A DNA stretch of 64,000 nucleotides from Chara braunii. Its lineage: Eukaryota > Streptophyta > Charophyceae > Charales > Characeae. Positions 23,301 through 35,300 of the stretch are shown one piece after another. The notes beneath the pieces are model-generated. The model did no database searches and was not told the DNA's origin. It saw nothing but the letters and a program-made list of their open reading frames with translations. Each line of letters opens with the position of its first letter. Within the stretch, counting starts at the first letter, position 1. The DNA lies in the NCBI GenBank assembly GCA_003427395.1, contig BFEA01000001.1:13528967-13592966 (forward strand). The letters run 5' to 3'. The position numbers and the translations under genes were made by a program.

Positions 23301-26300
23301 GTGCTACGCAGGTGGCTGATCGGATATACTGGTGGTTTAAGCACAAAGAACCAAGCACACAGATCTTTTTCGAAGTGTCCTCGGAACTGAACTCACATTG
23401 AGACTCCTACTCTTTAGTGACAAAGGCAACATACAGAGTATATGCATGAATATGTGTGTTCGTGCTTTTTCGTCTTTTTCTTTTTTTTTTTCCAGGCCAG
23501 AGCAAAAGCCCACGACACCCCAGGACAAGCTCAGTTAAATCCAGCGGACGATTGAAGTGCATAGCTAAGCAACCAACAAAAATGTGTTAACAGAACTTAA
23601 ACATCCTTCATGACAACAACACTGGTGGAGCTATTACCCCTGCGCATGGATGCTCTTCGAGTATGTCATTCCAGCCAAAAAACACCCCTCCTCTCTGGTC
23701 AGGACAAAAATTTAGCTCGAGGCTTGAGATTCACACATGCTGGAGTGGTTGCAGCTCATAGATCTTCCATACCTTCAATGGAGGGCTGATCTGCTTCGTC
23801 ATCGTCCAGGAGCTCATCTTCATCAATCAGTTCATCATCGTTGTTTTGCATTGAGATCTGGACAACAGATGACCCTCCTTTATGGGATCCATTCACTCCA
23901 TTGGTACTAGGAGCAAGTTCGCTTAAATCATCAACACTGAGCTTCACCGGGCCAGCCACAGTGCCCTTCACTGGTCTTCGCAAAGAAAATGATGTCCCAG
24001 TTTCCCATTGGGGTTTGCGAGCCTTAACCTGCTTGAACAAAACACACGCGTTCAGGGTCCAGTCTCACATACTACTGCTCAAGTCTCAGAGGCCTTCAAC
24101 TGGAAGTACTTACGCAAGCCATGGCATAAGTCAGTCTGCCAAAAACGCCCACATGGTCCAGTCTCACAGACTACTGCTCAAGTCCAGGGCCACATGATTC
24201 ATAAGAAGTCGACCAAACACCCATTCTAAGGCATAACAGGCCAAGAGACCAATTTTGACCGGGCAATTGCGACGCACATGTCAAACACAATCAACGAGTC
24301 CGCAACTTCAAAACAGTGACCAAAGGGAAAAGGGGGGCTCAGAAGAAGCGAGGTTTCAACAGAGGATACAATGCAGCACTGACCGATGCTTGGGCTGAAC
24401 CAGCAGTGTCAACCACTCATAACGAGAAGCTATCTTTCACAACGGAAGCACATTTTACTGTTGTGCAAAGCTTTACCAAAGCTCGCATATAACGGCATTC
24501 TGCAATGAGCCGCACAGGTCACTGCCTGAGATCCCTGCAGTTTCCAAGACAACGCTGTTCTTTTTGTCTGTTTTCTGAGAAATCGGTGTCCAAGTCTGTC
24601 CTGCTGTGATCCGAAGTGATTTCCAAAAGTGCATGTGCAGTGTGAACGTCTGGTCGAAGGCTGGATCCGTGTGCTAACTCTGTTGGCTCATGGCTGCGAC
24701 CTACTACTAACATGCAAAGTGCTAACTCTGTTGGCTGTGTGTGCGTGGCTGCAACCTACTACTAACGTGCATGTGCAGTGCTAACTCTGTTGGCTGTGTG
24801 TGCATGGCCTCTGTCCTGCTGCGACCTACTAACGTGCATGTGCAGTGTGAACGTGTGGTCCGAGGCTGGGTCCATGTGCTAACTCTGTTGGCTCTGTGTG
24901 TGGCTGTGCCTCCGACAGAGATAGACGTCGAGAGGCAGGATGGAAATTAGCAGCAGGAGTAGGATATGCAGGGCGGGGTAGTCTGGAGCTCAGGGACAAA
25001 AGTAGAATTGGCAAAGACCTGGTAGGATTTTTTGACAACTTTCGTAGGCCCTGAGAACTGGTAAGGCTTAATGGGTACTTGTGGCATTCTGAGCCACACG
25101 GACCCCAGTTAGAGCCAACAAATAGGCAGGGTAGGCCTAAGGGACGACGGTTCAGATGAGGCCCAGATAGGCCAGGACCACGGCGGTTCAGGCAGGCCAG
25201 TGGTAGAGGCACAGGCCAACAGCCACAAGGCCGGTACCGCTCCAGCATAGGACCTACCGACGGCGCTGCAGAGGCTGCCGCATTTAGGCGCCAAATCCAG
25301 TTCGAATCTGGACCGTCGATTCAGATCAACCGTCCAGGCCGATAGGTACCAGCAGGTAGGAGGCCGGCCCAGCACTACAAAAGGCTGGGTACCAGCCTCA
25401 GTAGAGGTTAGAAGTTAGTACGGTTGGGTTAGTCTTCAGGATTAGCGCAGCGTTCCAGCGTTAGTACGATTAGCGCAGCGCTGCAGCATAGCGAGGAGCA
25501 GCGACGAGAGCAGGAGTTCAGCGGCAAGAGGATCAGCGCAGCGTTGGGCACAGCGCCAGTTGCCGGCCCAGCCCCCCTTGCAGCACCATAGCTACCGTGG
25601 CAGGTCTTCCTCCCTCTTCTTCCTCCACCGCTCTCTCTCTCTCTCTCTCTCTCCTCCTACCTTCTCAGTCTAAGGCTACTTCTGGGTTCTCGTACGGGAC
25701 TACTATGAGTATGAAAGATGGTTACGAATCCTGACGACATTGGAGACAGCAACATTGGGACTATAGGTTGACTACTTGTGGGATCTGATTTCATCTGCCT
25801 CTGGAGATGTATTTGACATTGTGAGATCGATATCTGAGACATTGTGGGACACTGTATTCGCAACATTTCGGATTCTCACCATCTCTGGCATTTCAAGATA
25901 CTATCTTGGAAACATCAAGTTGACGTCATCTTCCCTCTCCTCCTCCCTTCGTCTCTCTCCTCCCTCCATTCGTCCGTGGATGTTCTCAGACCCTGGCCTT
26001 TCGTCTGTGTCCAAGGCCAGGGCTTTCGCACCCCGATGAATGATTGAGAGTGTTCGATTGCAGTCCGAGTCAGGTCAGAGTCAGTCCATGTATCTCAAGA
26101 CTTCCGCTGTGATTGTATTTACTCTGCATTATCTGGTTGGTTCTGGGAATCTGCGCCATACTTATGACTGTGTTTCACGCGTATGCAACAGCACTCCAGT
26201 AGTCGCCAAAACGAGACGTGATTGCCCGCACCTAGTAGGGTACTAGGCTAGATACAGACCCTGAGGCCAAGTTGCAGGCTGAAATGGTGTTCCCTCCAAG

Positions 26301-29300
26301 AGGGACCTGGCGGGCCTCGTGCACCTAAGAGAGGCCGGGTAGTGCTGGGTGGCACCCGGCCAGAAGGTACCAGAGGCCAGGCAGCCGAAGTACATGAGAG
26401 AGCGTAGCGTGTACAATAGTACACTTCGGTTCAAACTTGCGCTTTATGCCGCTCCAACCACAGGGTGATGTTGGCAGAATACTTGAGGTGAGCTGGGGGG
26501 TGATGGTGAAGACCTCCGTCGCTATGGAGAATTGATCGAGAAGTGGTAGAGGTAGGCCTACGGAGGTGAGGGTGATGGACCTCTAGCCGGCTATGGTGGA
26601 CCATTAAAGGCAGGGGGAAGAAGGAGATGGGAACCGGGAAGGACACTAACCTTCAGACCATCTTCAGTCCCTTGCTTGGTGCTGCATCTAAAAGGCCCCT
26701 AACCAGGTACCAGCTAAGCTGGGACTTCATCCGAGAGTTTGGCAATGGCAGGTGGGGACTGGAGAGGCTGAGTAGAGTTTGCGTTGTCCTTTGACCATCC
26801 GTGATGCACATGGACGATCCGCCATTTACCTACCAAGGGCAGGCCAGTGAGGTTATGGCCGAAAGGAGGGCTCTTGTGTGTGCTGGCAGTAACGGGGAGT
26901 ACTTGCTGTCTAAGACAATGATGATGATGAGGGGGACGAGGGAGAGATGACATTGTTTTCCACTTGTGTTTATCTTCCTCTTCTATTGTTCATTCCCTCT
27001 TGTCATACTTCTGCTCTCAATCACTTCCATTTAAGTTGCAACGGAATGGCATTCTCTTTGTGAGCTCTTGCACTGGGAGATGACCAAGGATCATAGCAAT
27101 CGTTGCGACGATATCACTTACAGCGAGTGGAACAAGAAGAGGCCCGTATGACGAGCCAACCGATGCATCTGTCACCCCCACGAATCTTGAAGACAGACCA
27201 ACTTCCAACAATGGGTCCAAAGCTTGACTTTGAATAAATCCACTCAAAGTCAATGCTCTCTCCAAACCCTCCTTCGATTGCAAGCTGCCAGCCAGTGTCC
27301 CTAATCTCTGACAACAGTCATATGGTAGAGCACACACGACCAGCAATACATACACAGCCACACCAATCATCAATAAGACTGCTGCAGTCAGAAAGTCCTT
27401 GTACAGTCATGTATATAACACACACGACCAGCAATACATACACAGCCACACCAATCATCAATAAGACTGCTGCAGTCAGAAAGTCCTTGTACAGTCATGT
27501 ATATAAATACGTACATACTTGTATATCTAAAAATACGTCAAACAGAACTGACCGCTAAACCATTGGCAGAGAGGGAGAAGAGAACAACAAACGCAGGGCC
27601 ATAACAGAACTGCCCGGTAAATAGTAGGCAGAGAGGGAAAAGAGGAGGACAACAAACGAGGGGCTGTGACAGACTGTTTCATCGGAGTTTCACCGACTCA
27701 TCAGGATGTCGAACCCTCTGCAGTCTGCATAGTCCCCTAACCGGTGAGGCTGAACACACTACAGTCTGCAGTCCCCTAACTGATGATACTGATAAAAGCA
27801 TCAACGACTGCCTGTCAATTGCCACCCTGAGGTGGGAACCAACCACTGCGCTACCCTAAGGTGGGCACCAACCACTACCCTCAAGGTACCTGAGACGGAA
27901 ATCAAAGCAGACTATCGCTCACCGGCACCAGAAGGAAAACTCTACAGACTGCAGGTTCACACCCCATCATAACATAGCAAAACAGTGAAAACACCCACGA
28001 AACGGAGGTCAGTCACAGCCAGAAAATACACTCCAGACACACCGCTGGCACTAGATGCACAACACGACATGACCGCAGATTGATGGCCCCGATCGCTGCC
28101 GTTCCACCTGACCGGAGAAACCATAGCAGGGAGCTATCAAAGTCCAGAACTTTCTTCTTTCCGATCATCCATGTCCAAAGCAAGAAAGACGACTCACATC
28201 ATGTCAACCACAAATCCAGGTCCATGAATATATTCACTTACCTAAAACTACAATCATCATAGAAGCACATCACCTAGACATATCCTCTCTATGGAAAGCA
28301 GCACTATATAATGATGGAAATGCTCTCCCAACTTACAAACAAGCCATCTTTATATCGCATTTTCCCATTACTTTTCTCAATTAAAAATTTGGACCATTTC
28401 TCGATTTATGTATGTCATCCTTGGCGCAGCGGCCATGCTGATCTTCTCTCTCTGTATCGTTCCGATTTTAACGGATTTACCCAAGGACAGTTTCCCATTA
28501 CTATCTGTCCTGGTATCTGCTAATAACATATAGCCTGTTGCTTGCTATATTGCTGTTTTCCTTGTTTACTATCCTAGTTTGACTTCTCGTTGGCTGTTTT
28601 AGTCTTTTGGTATACTGTAGTTTTCCTCGTCCCTTGACATTCTAGTATGCTTTGGCACTGCCTTACTACTACCGTCTTCCCCCGAACATAACGCACCCTG
28701 ATAATGAATGTACACGAAACGTTTTCGGTCTGGTACAGCCATAAAGAGGGTGCATTGTGGTCGGGGGAAGAAGGTAGATTCTGCAGCTTTGCCTTGGAGC
28801 TCACCTTAGCGCTCAGCTCAGCATACGGGTCCACGCCGTAATGCTGGACAATACTCTCGAGGAAACAGTCCTGATATCCGATTGCCACTTGCTACAAACC
28901 TCTCCGGGAACAGACTGAACAAGAGCAGCTGGGCATTGCTCGTCTTGGGGCCATTTTCTATGTCCAGCTGATGTCTTATAGACACGAGGCAAATTTCGGA
29001 CGAGGGGACAGTTGGGGAAAGTGCACTGAGGATCACTTACGTGACAGGTGCTTCGATTGAAATTGGAAATTCCATCTTTTCTTGGGGTTCAGAGGGAGGG
29101 GGGAGGTTTGGGGGGGGGGAGGGGAGGGAGGAGGCGGGGAATGCAAGAAAAATGAAAGTGACGACATAGGCCAGAAACAGGTTGGAGATGGCTCTCATCC
29201 GGCCAGCAAGTCTCACGCTAAAGAAAAATTGCCTATTTTTGACAAATCTTCTCTCCCTTACAAATACGAAACGAGGTCATCCATCAAACATGCGTTCGTA

Positions 29301-32300
29301 CTTTGGGTATTCACAAAAAAAACGAATTTTGCAAGACCATCACCGTCATTGTGTTAATGTGTGGATTCCCTAATTGGAGCCACAAAAGATGTCAACAGGA
29401 GCTAGTGCCAGTGCAAGCCATTCGAAGTAGGAATAACTCAGGGCATACTCACACGGGGACCAAATGAACCAAAATCCCAAAATTTGAGGCATTTTTGTGG
29501 TCACACGGGGTTGGCCCTGTACCCAAATGCCTCAAATCGTGACCAAATGTCAGCGGCCTGCGAGGCCGCGGGGGTACCCTTTTTGAGACCACCTCCAGAG
29601 GTGGTCTCAAATGACCAAACGCTTTTTTCGTTTCCTTTCCTCAATTTGTAGAAAATCGTAGAAGAATAAGACAACCAGCCGAAGTTGTTTTTCTTTTCTT
29701 TTTTCTTTTTTTTCTTCTTCTTTTCTTTGGTGTCCCCTCGTGTGACCACACGACCTTGCCCTGAGTGCAAAGTGTCAGGGCTTATACACATCTAGATGTG
29801 TATAAGAGACAGCATTAGCGACCGCTACAGTACAAAGCAGATGAATCCAGAAAACCAGAAGACCGACTGTAAAATTGGAAAGATACAGAGAAGATTAGCA
29901 TGGCCCCTGCCCAAGGATGACACGCATAAATCGAGAAGGAAAGATTGAACCAACACGACAATTGAACCAACACGAAAACCAGAAAAGATCGACTGACGAC
30001 AAATCCGAAGGAAATGATTGCGCCCGCTACAGTACAAAGGAGATGAATCGAGAAAACAAAAAGACCGACTAAAACGAAACCAGAAGGAAATCATTGAACC
30101 AACACGAAAACCAGAAAAGATCGACTGACGACAAATCAGAAGGAAATGATTGAACCAACACAATAATTGAACCGACGCCGAAAAGGAGATCGTTTGGCAA
30201 ACCATGGTCGGAGCGTTTAACTAGATGAAAAAGACAAAGAGAAAAGGGTGGGGTGCTTGCATCGCGCCAGCTGATTGACCCAGTGGGCCTCAAGTCCATA
30301 CATTATGCATGGCCCGCAGAAATTTCCGCCGGCCGCCCAGTGGATGAAAAATTCAGGGGCTCCAAAAAAAAAAAAAAAAAAAAAAACAATTCACGGGCAA
30401 GGCGCGCGCGATTCCATCGCAGGCCTGTCTCACGGTGCTACCGTCGACACCAGCCGATGCTGAGGCACGGAATGGGGAGGACATGAACGGCTGCAAGCCG
30501 CAGCTGGGCATTTTGTAGGGATAGCTGCGCCCCCAATCCACCCCTCTAGAAAACGGCTCCTCGGAGTCGCTACTTCCGCTGGGAGAGAAAGAAATCTCGA
30601 AGAATTTTCTCGTCCACTTGCGCACTTCCGCTTTTTTCTAAGGCCACTGGCCGGCGTGAGGGAAAAGTAGAGCAATCCGCCGCTTGATTAGGAGGATGGA
30701 ACAAGGGACGTAGACTGGCAGGAAAGGAGAGGGGACGGGGAGAAGACCAATCCAAGCCAGTAATAGACGTGTATTACTAATTAAAAGGGAACTGCGACTG
30801 CACTTTACGCAGTGGAAGACAAATCAATGACAAAAAACTTAACCCAGTGTAAGACAAATCAATGACAGAGTGTTTCAACGATTGAGAAAGTGAAAAAGCG
30901 AGGAAACCCCATCAACGATCGACTGTTTTAAGGAGCTTCAGCGAACATCCGAAGGTGACTAATAAGGGATAATAATGGGAGTGAAAGAGAGCGATCAGTC
31001 GTCGCGATGATCTAACTGAGGGAGAATAAAAAAAGCCACCGAAAAGAAAAAGAACTCCCTGGGACCAAATCCATGATCGTGCTGTTTCAACGATAGATGA
31101 AGTGAACAACGTGGAAAGCTAGGCTACCAGAGTGGCCCGGGTCCACTTGCCCGGCCGGGCCAAAAAGCGAAAAAAAAAAAAACGATTTTTAAATTTAAAT
31201 TTTTATTCAAAATTTCAACGATTGGTTGTTTTGAAAAGCATCAGCGAAGATCCGAAGGTGAAAAACAAGCGATAATAATGGGAGGGGAAGCGATGAGTCG
31301 CGATGACTCGACTGATGGAGACAAGAAAAAGCCACCCACCACTCCCTAGGAGGGATCGTTAGACCTTCACTCACTTTATCTTTATCAGATTACAGAAGCA
31401 AAATCAACGCGGAGAGGAGGACGCTAGAGAGTCCGAAACGAAAAACATCCGAAACTACACTCGAACGACGAACAGAAAGATAGAGGGATAATCGGACTCT
31501 GCCCATCAAAGCCATAATACTACTGTAATAATCGTGGCTTACTGGGCACAAAAACTTTCCACTCACCGTCGATTCCGCACCGACGGGACTTCGCCGACAA
31601 CAGGGCTCTTGAATCGTAACCTCCCCTCCCGATCGAAGCACTCTGTTGAACTCGCTTAACAGGGGAGCAGTATGATGACCCGGAACCTCCGCAACGCTCA
31701 GAATCACATCCACGGACGACGATTCCAACGCGAGTTTCATGCCTGCGGCAGCAAGTCCACATACCGCCCAAAACCGCGCGCGCGAGCGCGCGGACACACA
31801 AACGCACATACCAGCCCGCACGTGAGCACCCAGAAACAATTGCAGATACAACGGCAAAGGCAGAGGGCTGGCGAGCGATACTCCGTAAGAGGGGAGGGGT
31901 CGTGGATGGGAAGAGAGGGGACACGCCAGAGTCAATCCAACATGCACCTGACAAAACTTGAATAAGCAGAAGCATGAAGAACGGTAAGTACTGCGGTCGC
32001 ACAGGCGGTCACACATGCTATCGATGCTAAACAACAACAATCTACATGCGATGCGATTGTGTGCCTGCACGACCGGTTACTCTTCCGTTTCTTCCGTCTG
32101 CTGTCCTCTCGAGAAGAAAAAAATTTGCGAAAAAAAACACAGAGCTCGTGCGAACACGGGCTCATTAAGTAGTATAGCAGTTCCTCACTCGGAGCAAGAT
32201 ATCGTACATCACACGGCATTCCAACTTTGAGTAAAGAAAAGAGCAAGGCTGTCGGCAAAGGGCAGGAGTGGGTCGGAGCTCCTGCAACTCCTACCTTCGA

Positions 32301-35300
32301 TACAACCATCCCAATCCTATTCAACATTCCAAATCATTGATCCATTCAAAGGACGCCTGCACGGCAAGGTTGGACGTCTCGGGATGATTTCAGACAAGCT
32401 CAACTCCTCCGCTAATCCTCCCGGACCAGCACCACCACCTCTGCTGTTGTCGCCCTCACCAACGAACCAAAACACCATAGCAAAAGACATCTCGCACATC
32501 ATCGCCCCCCCCCCATTGTCAATTGCAACCCTTTTATATTTAGCAAGCAATCTTAGGACGCCCGCACGCACGCCATCGTCATCACCCGACCCCCCCCCCA
32601 CACTTTCCTTACGGGAAAATCATCACCGCCCCCCCACACACTTTTCCTAACGAGAAATTTATTTCAAAAACTCAAGATCCGCCCACATTATAAACAAACA
32701 TTCAACCCAACCCCTCACCTTGACTTTATCTCCCCTCTTCGCCCTTGATTTCCGAAAATCACGCGTTCTACGAGCTTCAGCGACCACTCTACAGACGGAT
32801 GAGCTACCGCGCCAAACACTAAATCCGTCGAAGGAATTCAATTTGGATTACACACCAAACCCATTACGGCAAAGTACATGCGCGATTAGATCGATCACCA
32901 TCTGACTGGGGCGACCACTGCTCGCTTGCTAATTGGCATCATTTCTTCAACCCCCCTCATAGTCGCTCTTCTTGGTCGATTGATTAGCAACTGATCGATC
33001 AGCACTCACTCCCATTGACTAATCAATCGTTCTGATCAGCACTCACTCCCATTGACTAATCAATCGTTTCGCTCACCTCGACATAGATCGATCCATCGCC
33101 AACTCCTTGGGCCCACTAAAGAAACCGAGCTGGTCAATCAGTTACTCGTCGTAATCAATTGCTCGCCGTAATCAATCCGACCGTCATCGCCCAATGGACT
33201 GCGTCCATTACTCGGTCGTCTTGAACGCCGTTTGATAATCGCTTGCTGAATTGACAGCTCGCCTAATCCATACGCGCCGTAATCTTTCATAAGACCCGCC
33301 GTTTGATAATCGCCTGCTGCATTTACTGCTCCCCTACGTCTGTCTATCGCGGACGTCGATTAAACTAATCCATTCGCACCATAACCTTTCATAAGATCCG
33401 TCGGACAACAGATACCCCGATCCTCCCCACCTCGTCAGTTAGTTAAACAACCAATCAGTCAAGCAATCATAGCCAATCGAGCTTCCATCAATCTGCGAAA
33501 CAATCAAGCCGACCGACCACGTTCAGCATTTCAAATGACAGACTGTACAAGCATTCAGTTTGTCGTTCGTTTCCCAAGCCGATTAATCATCTTTCAGTTT
33601 TCGTAAAACCCCTACTCTAATCACAGCCGAAAGTAGAACAGGGTGAGGCCGCAAAGTCATCATACTCGAATCAAGAAATCACTACGGAGGTTTCATTGAA
33701 AACACCGAACGACCACACAGCCCAATCTACCACGAGTCATCGCCAAGAAAAGGCGACATCAAAAAAAAAAAAAAAAAAAAAAAAGAGCGACATCAATTTC
33801 AATGACTACCGTCATCGTCTTTTTTCCATATCTTCACTACGACATACAGTATTACACTGATTGGTTAAGAAACAGGTACCCTTCGCACTGATTGCAATAA
33901 CTACCGGCATCGTCTTCTTTCCATATCTTCATTCATCAACTCTTTAAAATCGACGTATCCACTATGAAAAAAAAAAAAAAAAAAAAAAGAAGAGAAACTA
34001 GGAGCTACCTCGTCCGAAACCAACCACTCACGTATACAGGGCGATCAGTATACACAGACACTAACTCGAAGCCATCATCAACCCTCAAGTGTTGTTTTCA
34101 GCTCGACGTATAGCGCATGGTCGTTATGCAGTGGATTCAGGACAACTTCAACCCCCACTGGGAGTACGTGCCCATGCCTTCTATTCGCGGGTGAACGGCG
34201 TGTACTAAACGAGCCATTCGCCATGTGCTAAATTCAAATTGTCATATCGTACAGGAGCGCATTTGTTCGAACAGAAAAACAAACAAGAGGACAAAAGAAA
34301 AAAAAAAACAAAGCCGGAATGAACTATAGGACAAGAAAAAAAAAACAAAGGCGGAATGTATAGCAGAAGAAGCGCAAAACAACGAGGAATACAGAAAAAC
34401 AAAACGAGGGGGCAGAATAAACTACAGGAAGAAGACAAAGGAGGACTGTATAGCAGAAGCAGCACAGAACGAGTACATCTTAAGCATAGACAACCGCAAA
34501 TCATCGTTGATTTACGAATAACATCTCATATCGCGCAGATAACCCGTTAACAGCAATCGAATACCATGGATAGAAATTTGTAATACAGTGTTTCACTCAT
34601 TTGCTTCCAGTGGAGTTCGGACTCGGATATGTACTTCAACAGTTAAGGTGCGTGTACCAACTGAGCTAGGCCAGTTGGTACCTTCAATTTTACGGTTCAC
34701 GTGAAATTCAACCCCCCGCCAACACAGCTTCTTTTGACAAGTCCGCAAAGATACTGCCCTTCTCCATTCGTTCAATTTCAATTATCATGCCCACCTAATC
34801 TGCTATCCCTCCATGCCCTCACACTCGGGTTAGTCTGACCACTTAATCACACACTTAATCACACACAGGGAAAAATAAAACCGAAAAACGTGCCGCATCC
34901 GAGATACAAGTCACTGGACCATTCAATGCATCAACACGCACATGCATAACTACGCTCTTGCACAACTACATCTTCTTCGACTGGCAATTATACAGTCAAT
35001 TACTCGTTCCACGAAGTTGCGCGCCATGACGGTCACCATCCGACCACCATCATCTCTATCACCACCATCATCATATCAACCATCCGACCACCATCATCTC
35101 TATCACCACCATCATCATATCATACAACTCGTCACCTCTACGACCATAACACGACAAGCTCAACAGCTCATACTCATCACCGATCCGTACATACAATCAC
35201 TCTCTCACAACCTCCACCCCTTACGCCCGCCTTTTTCACGGACGTACACTGCGCGCATGCATACTAGCAACGAGTCCGAACCTCGTTGATTCACACCTTA

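Larger units (their letters stand above)
27308..31566 (-). other. DRE2 intron 2 (4.3 kb)
   Basis: This is the most repeat-laden intron. It holds an 88 bp tandem doublet, the second ribozyme element, a near full-length U6 copy, a TA-flanked MITE, a CAGGG-ended foldback, a sequencing-adapter junction, a truncated U6 and a 24-base A run. Exons on both sides keep phase, which supports the overall contiguity. Confidence 0.75.

Noticed and set aside
22820-23344. 174-codon open frame on the minus strand
   Set aside because: Lies wholly within DRE2 intron 4 and shows no homology I recognise.
25296-25318. Perfect T-arm-like CCAGTTCGAATCTGG as a tRNA gene
   Set aside because: No D-arm, anticodon arm or acceptor stem at the right spacing.
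31390-32070. 226-codon open frame on the minus strand as a stand-alone gene
   Set aside because: Only its middle (31567-31742) is coding, as DRE2 exon 2 with clear splice sites; the remainder is intron.
32755-32825. tRNA-like GGCGCGGTAGCTCATCCG on the minus strand
   Set aside because: A D-arm-like start but no box B (GGTTCGANNCC) and no cloverleaf; not called.
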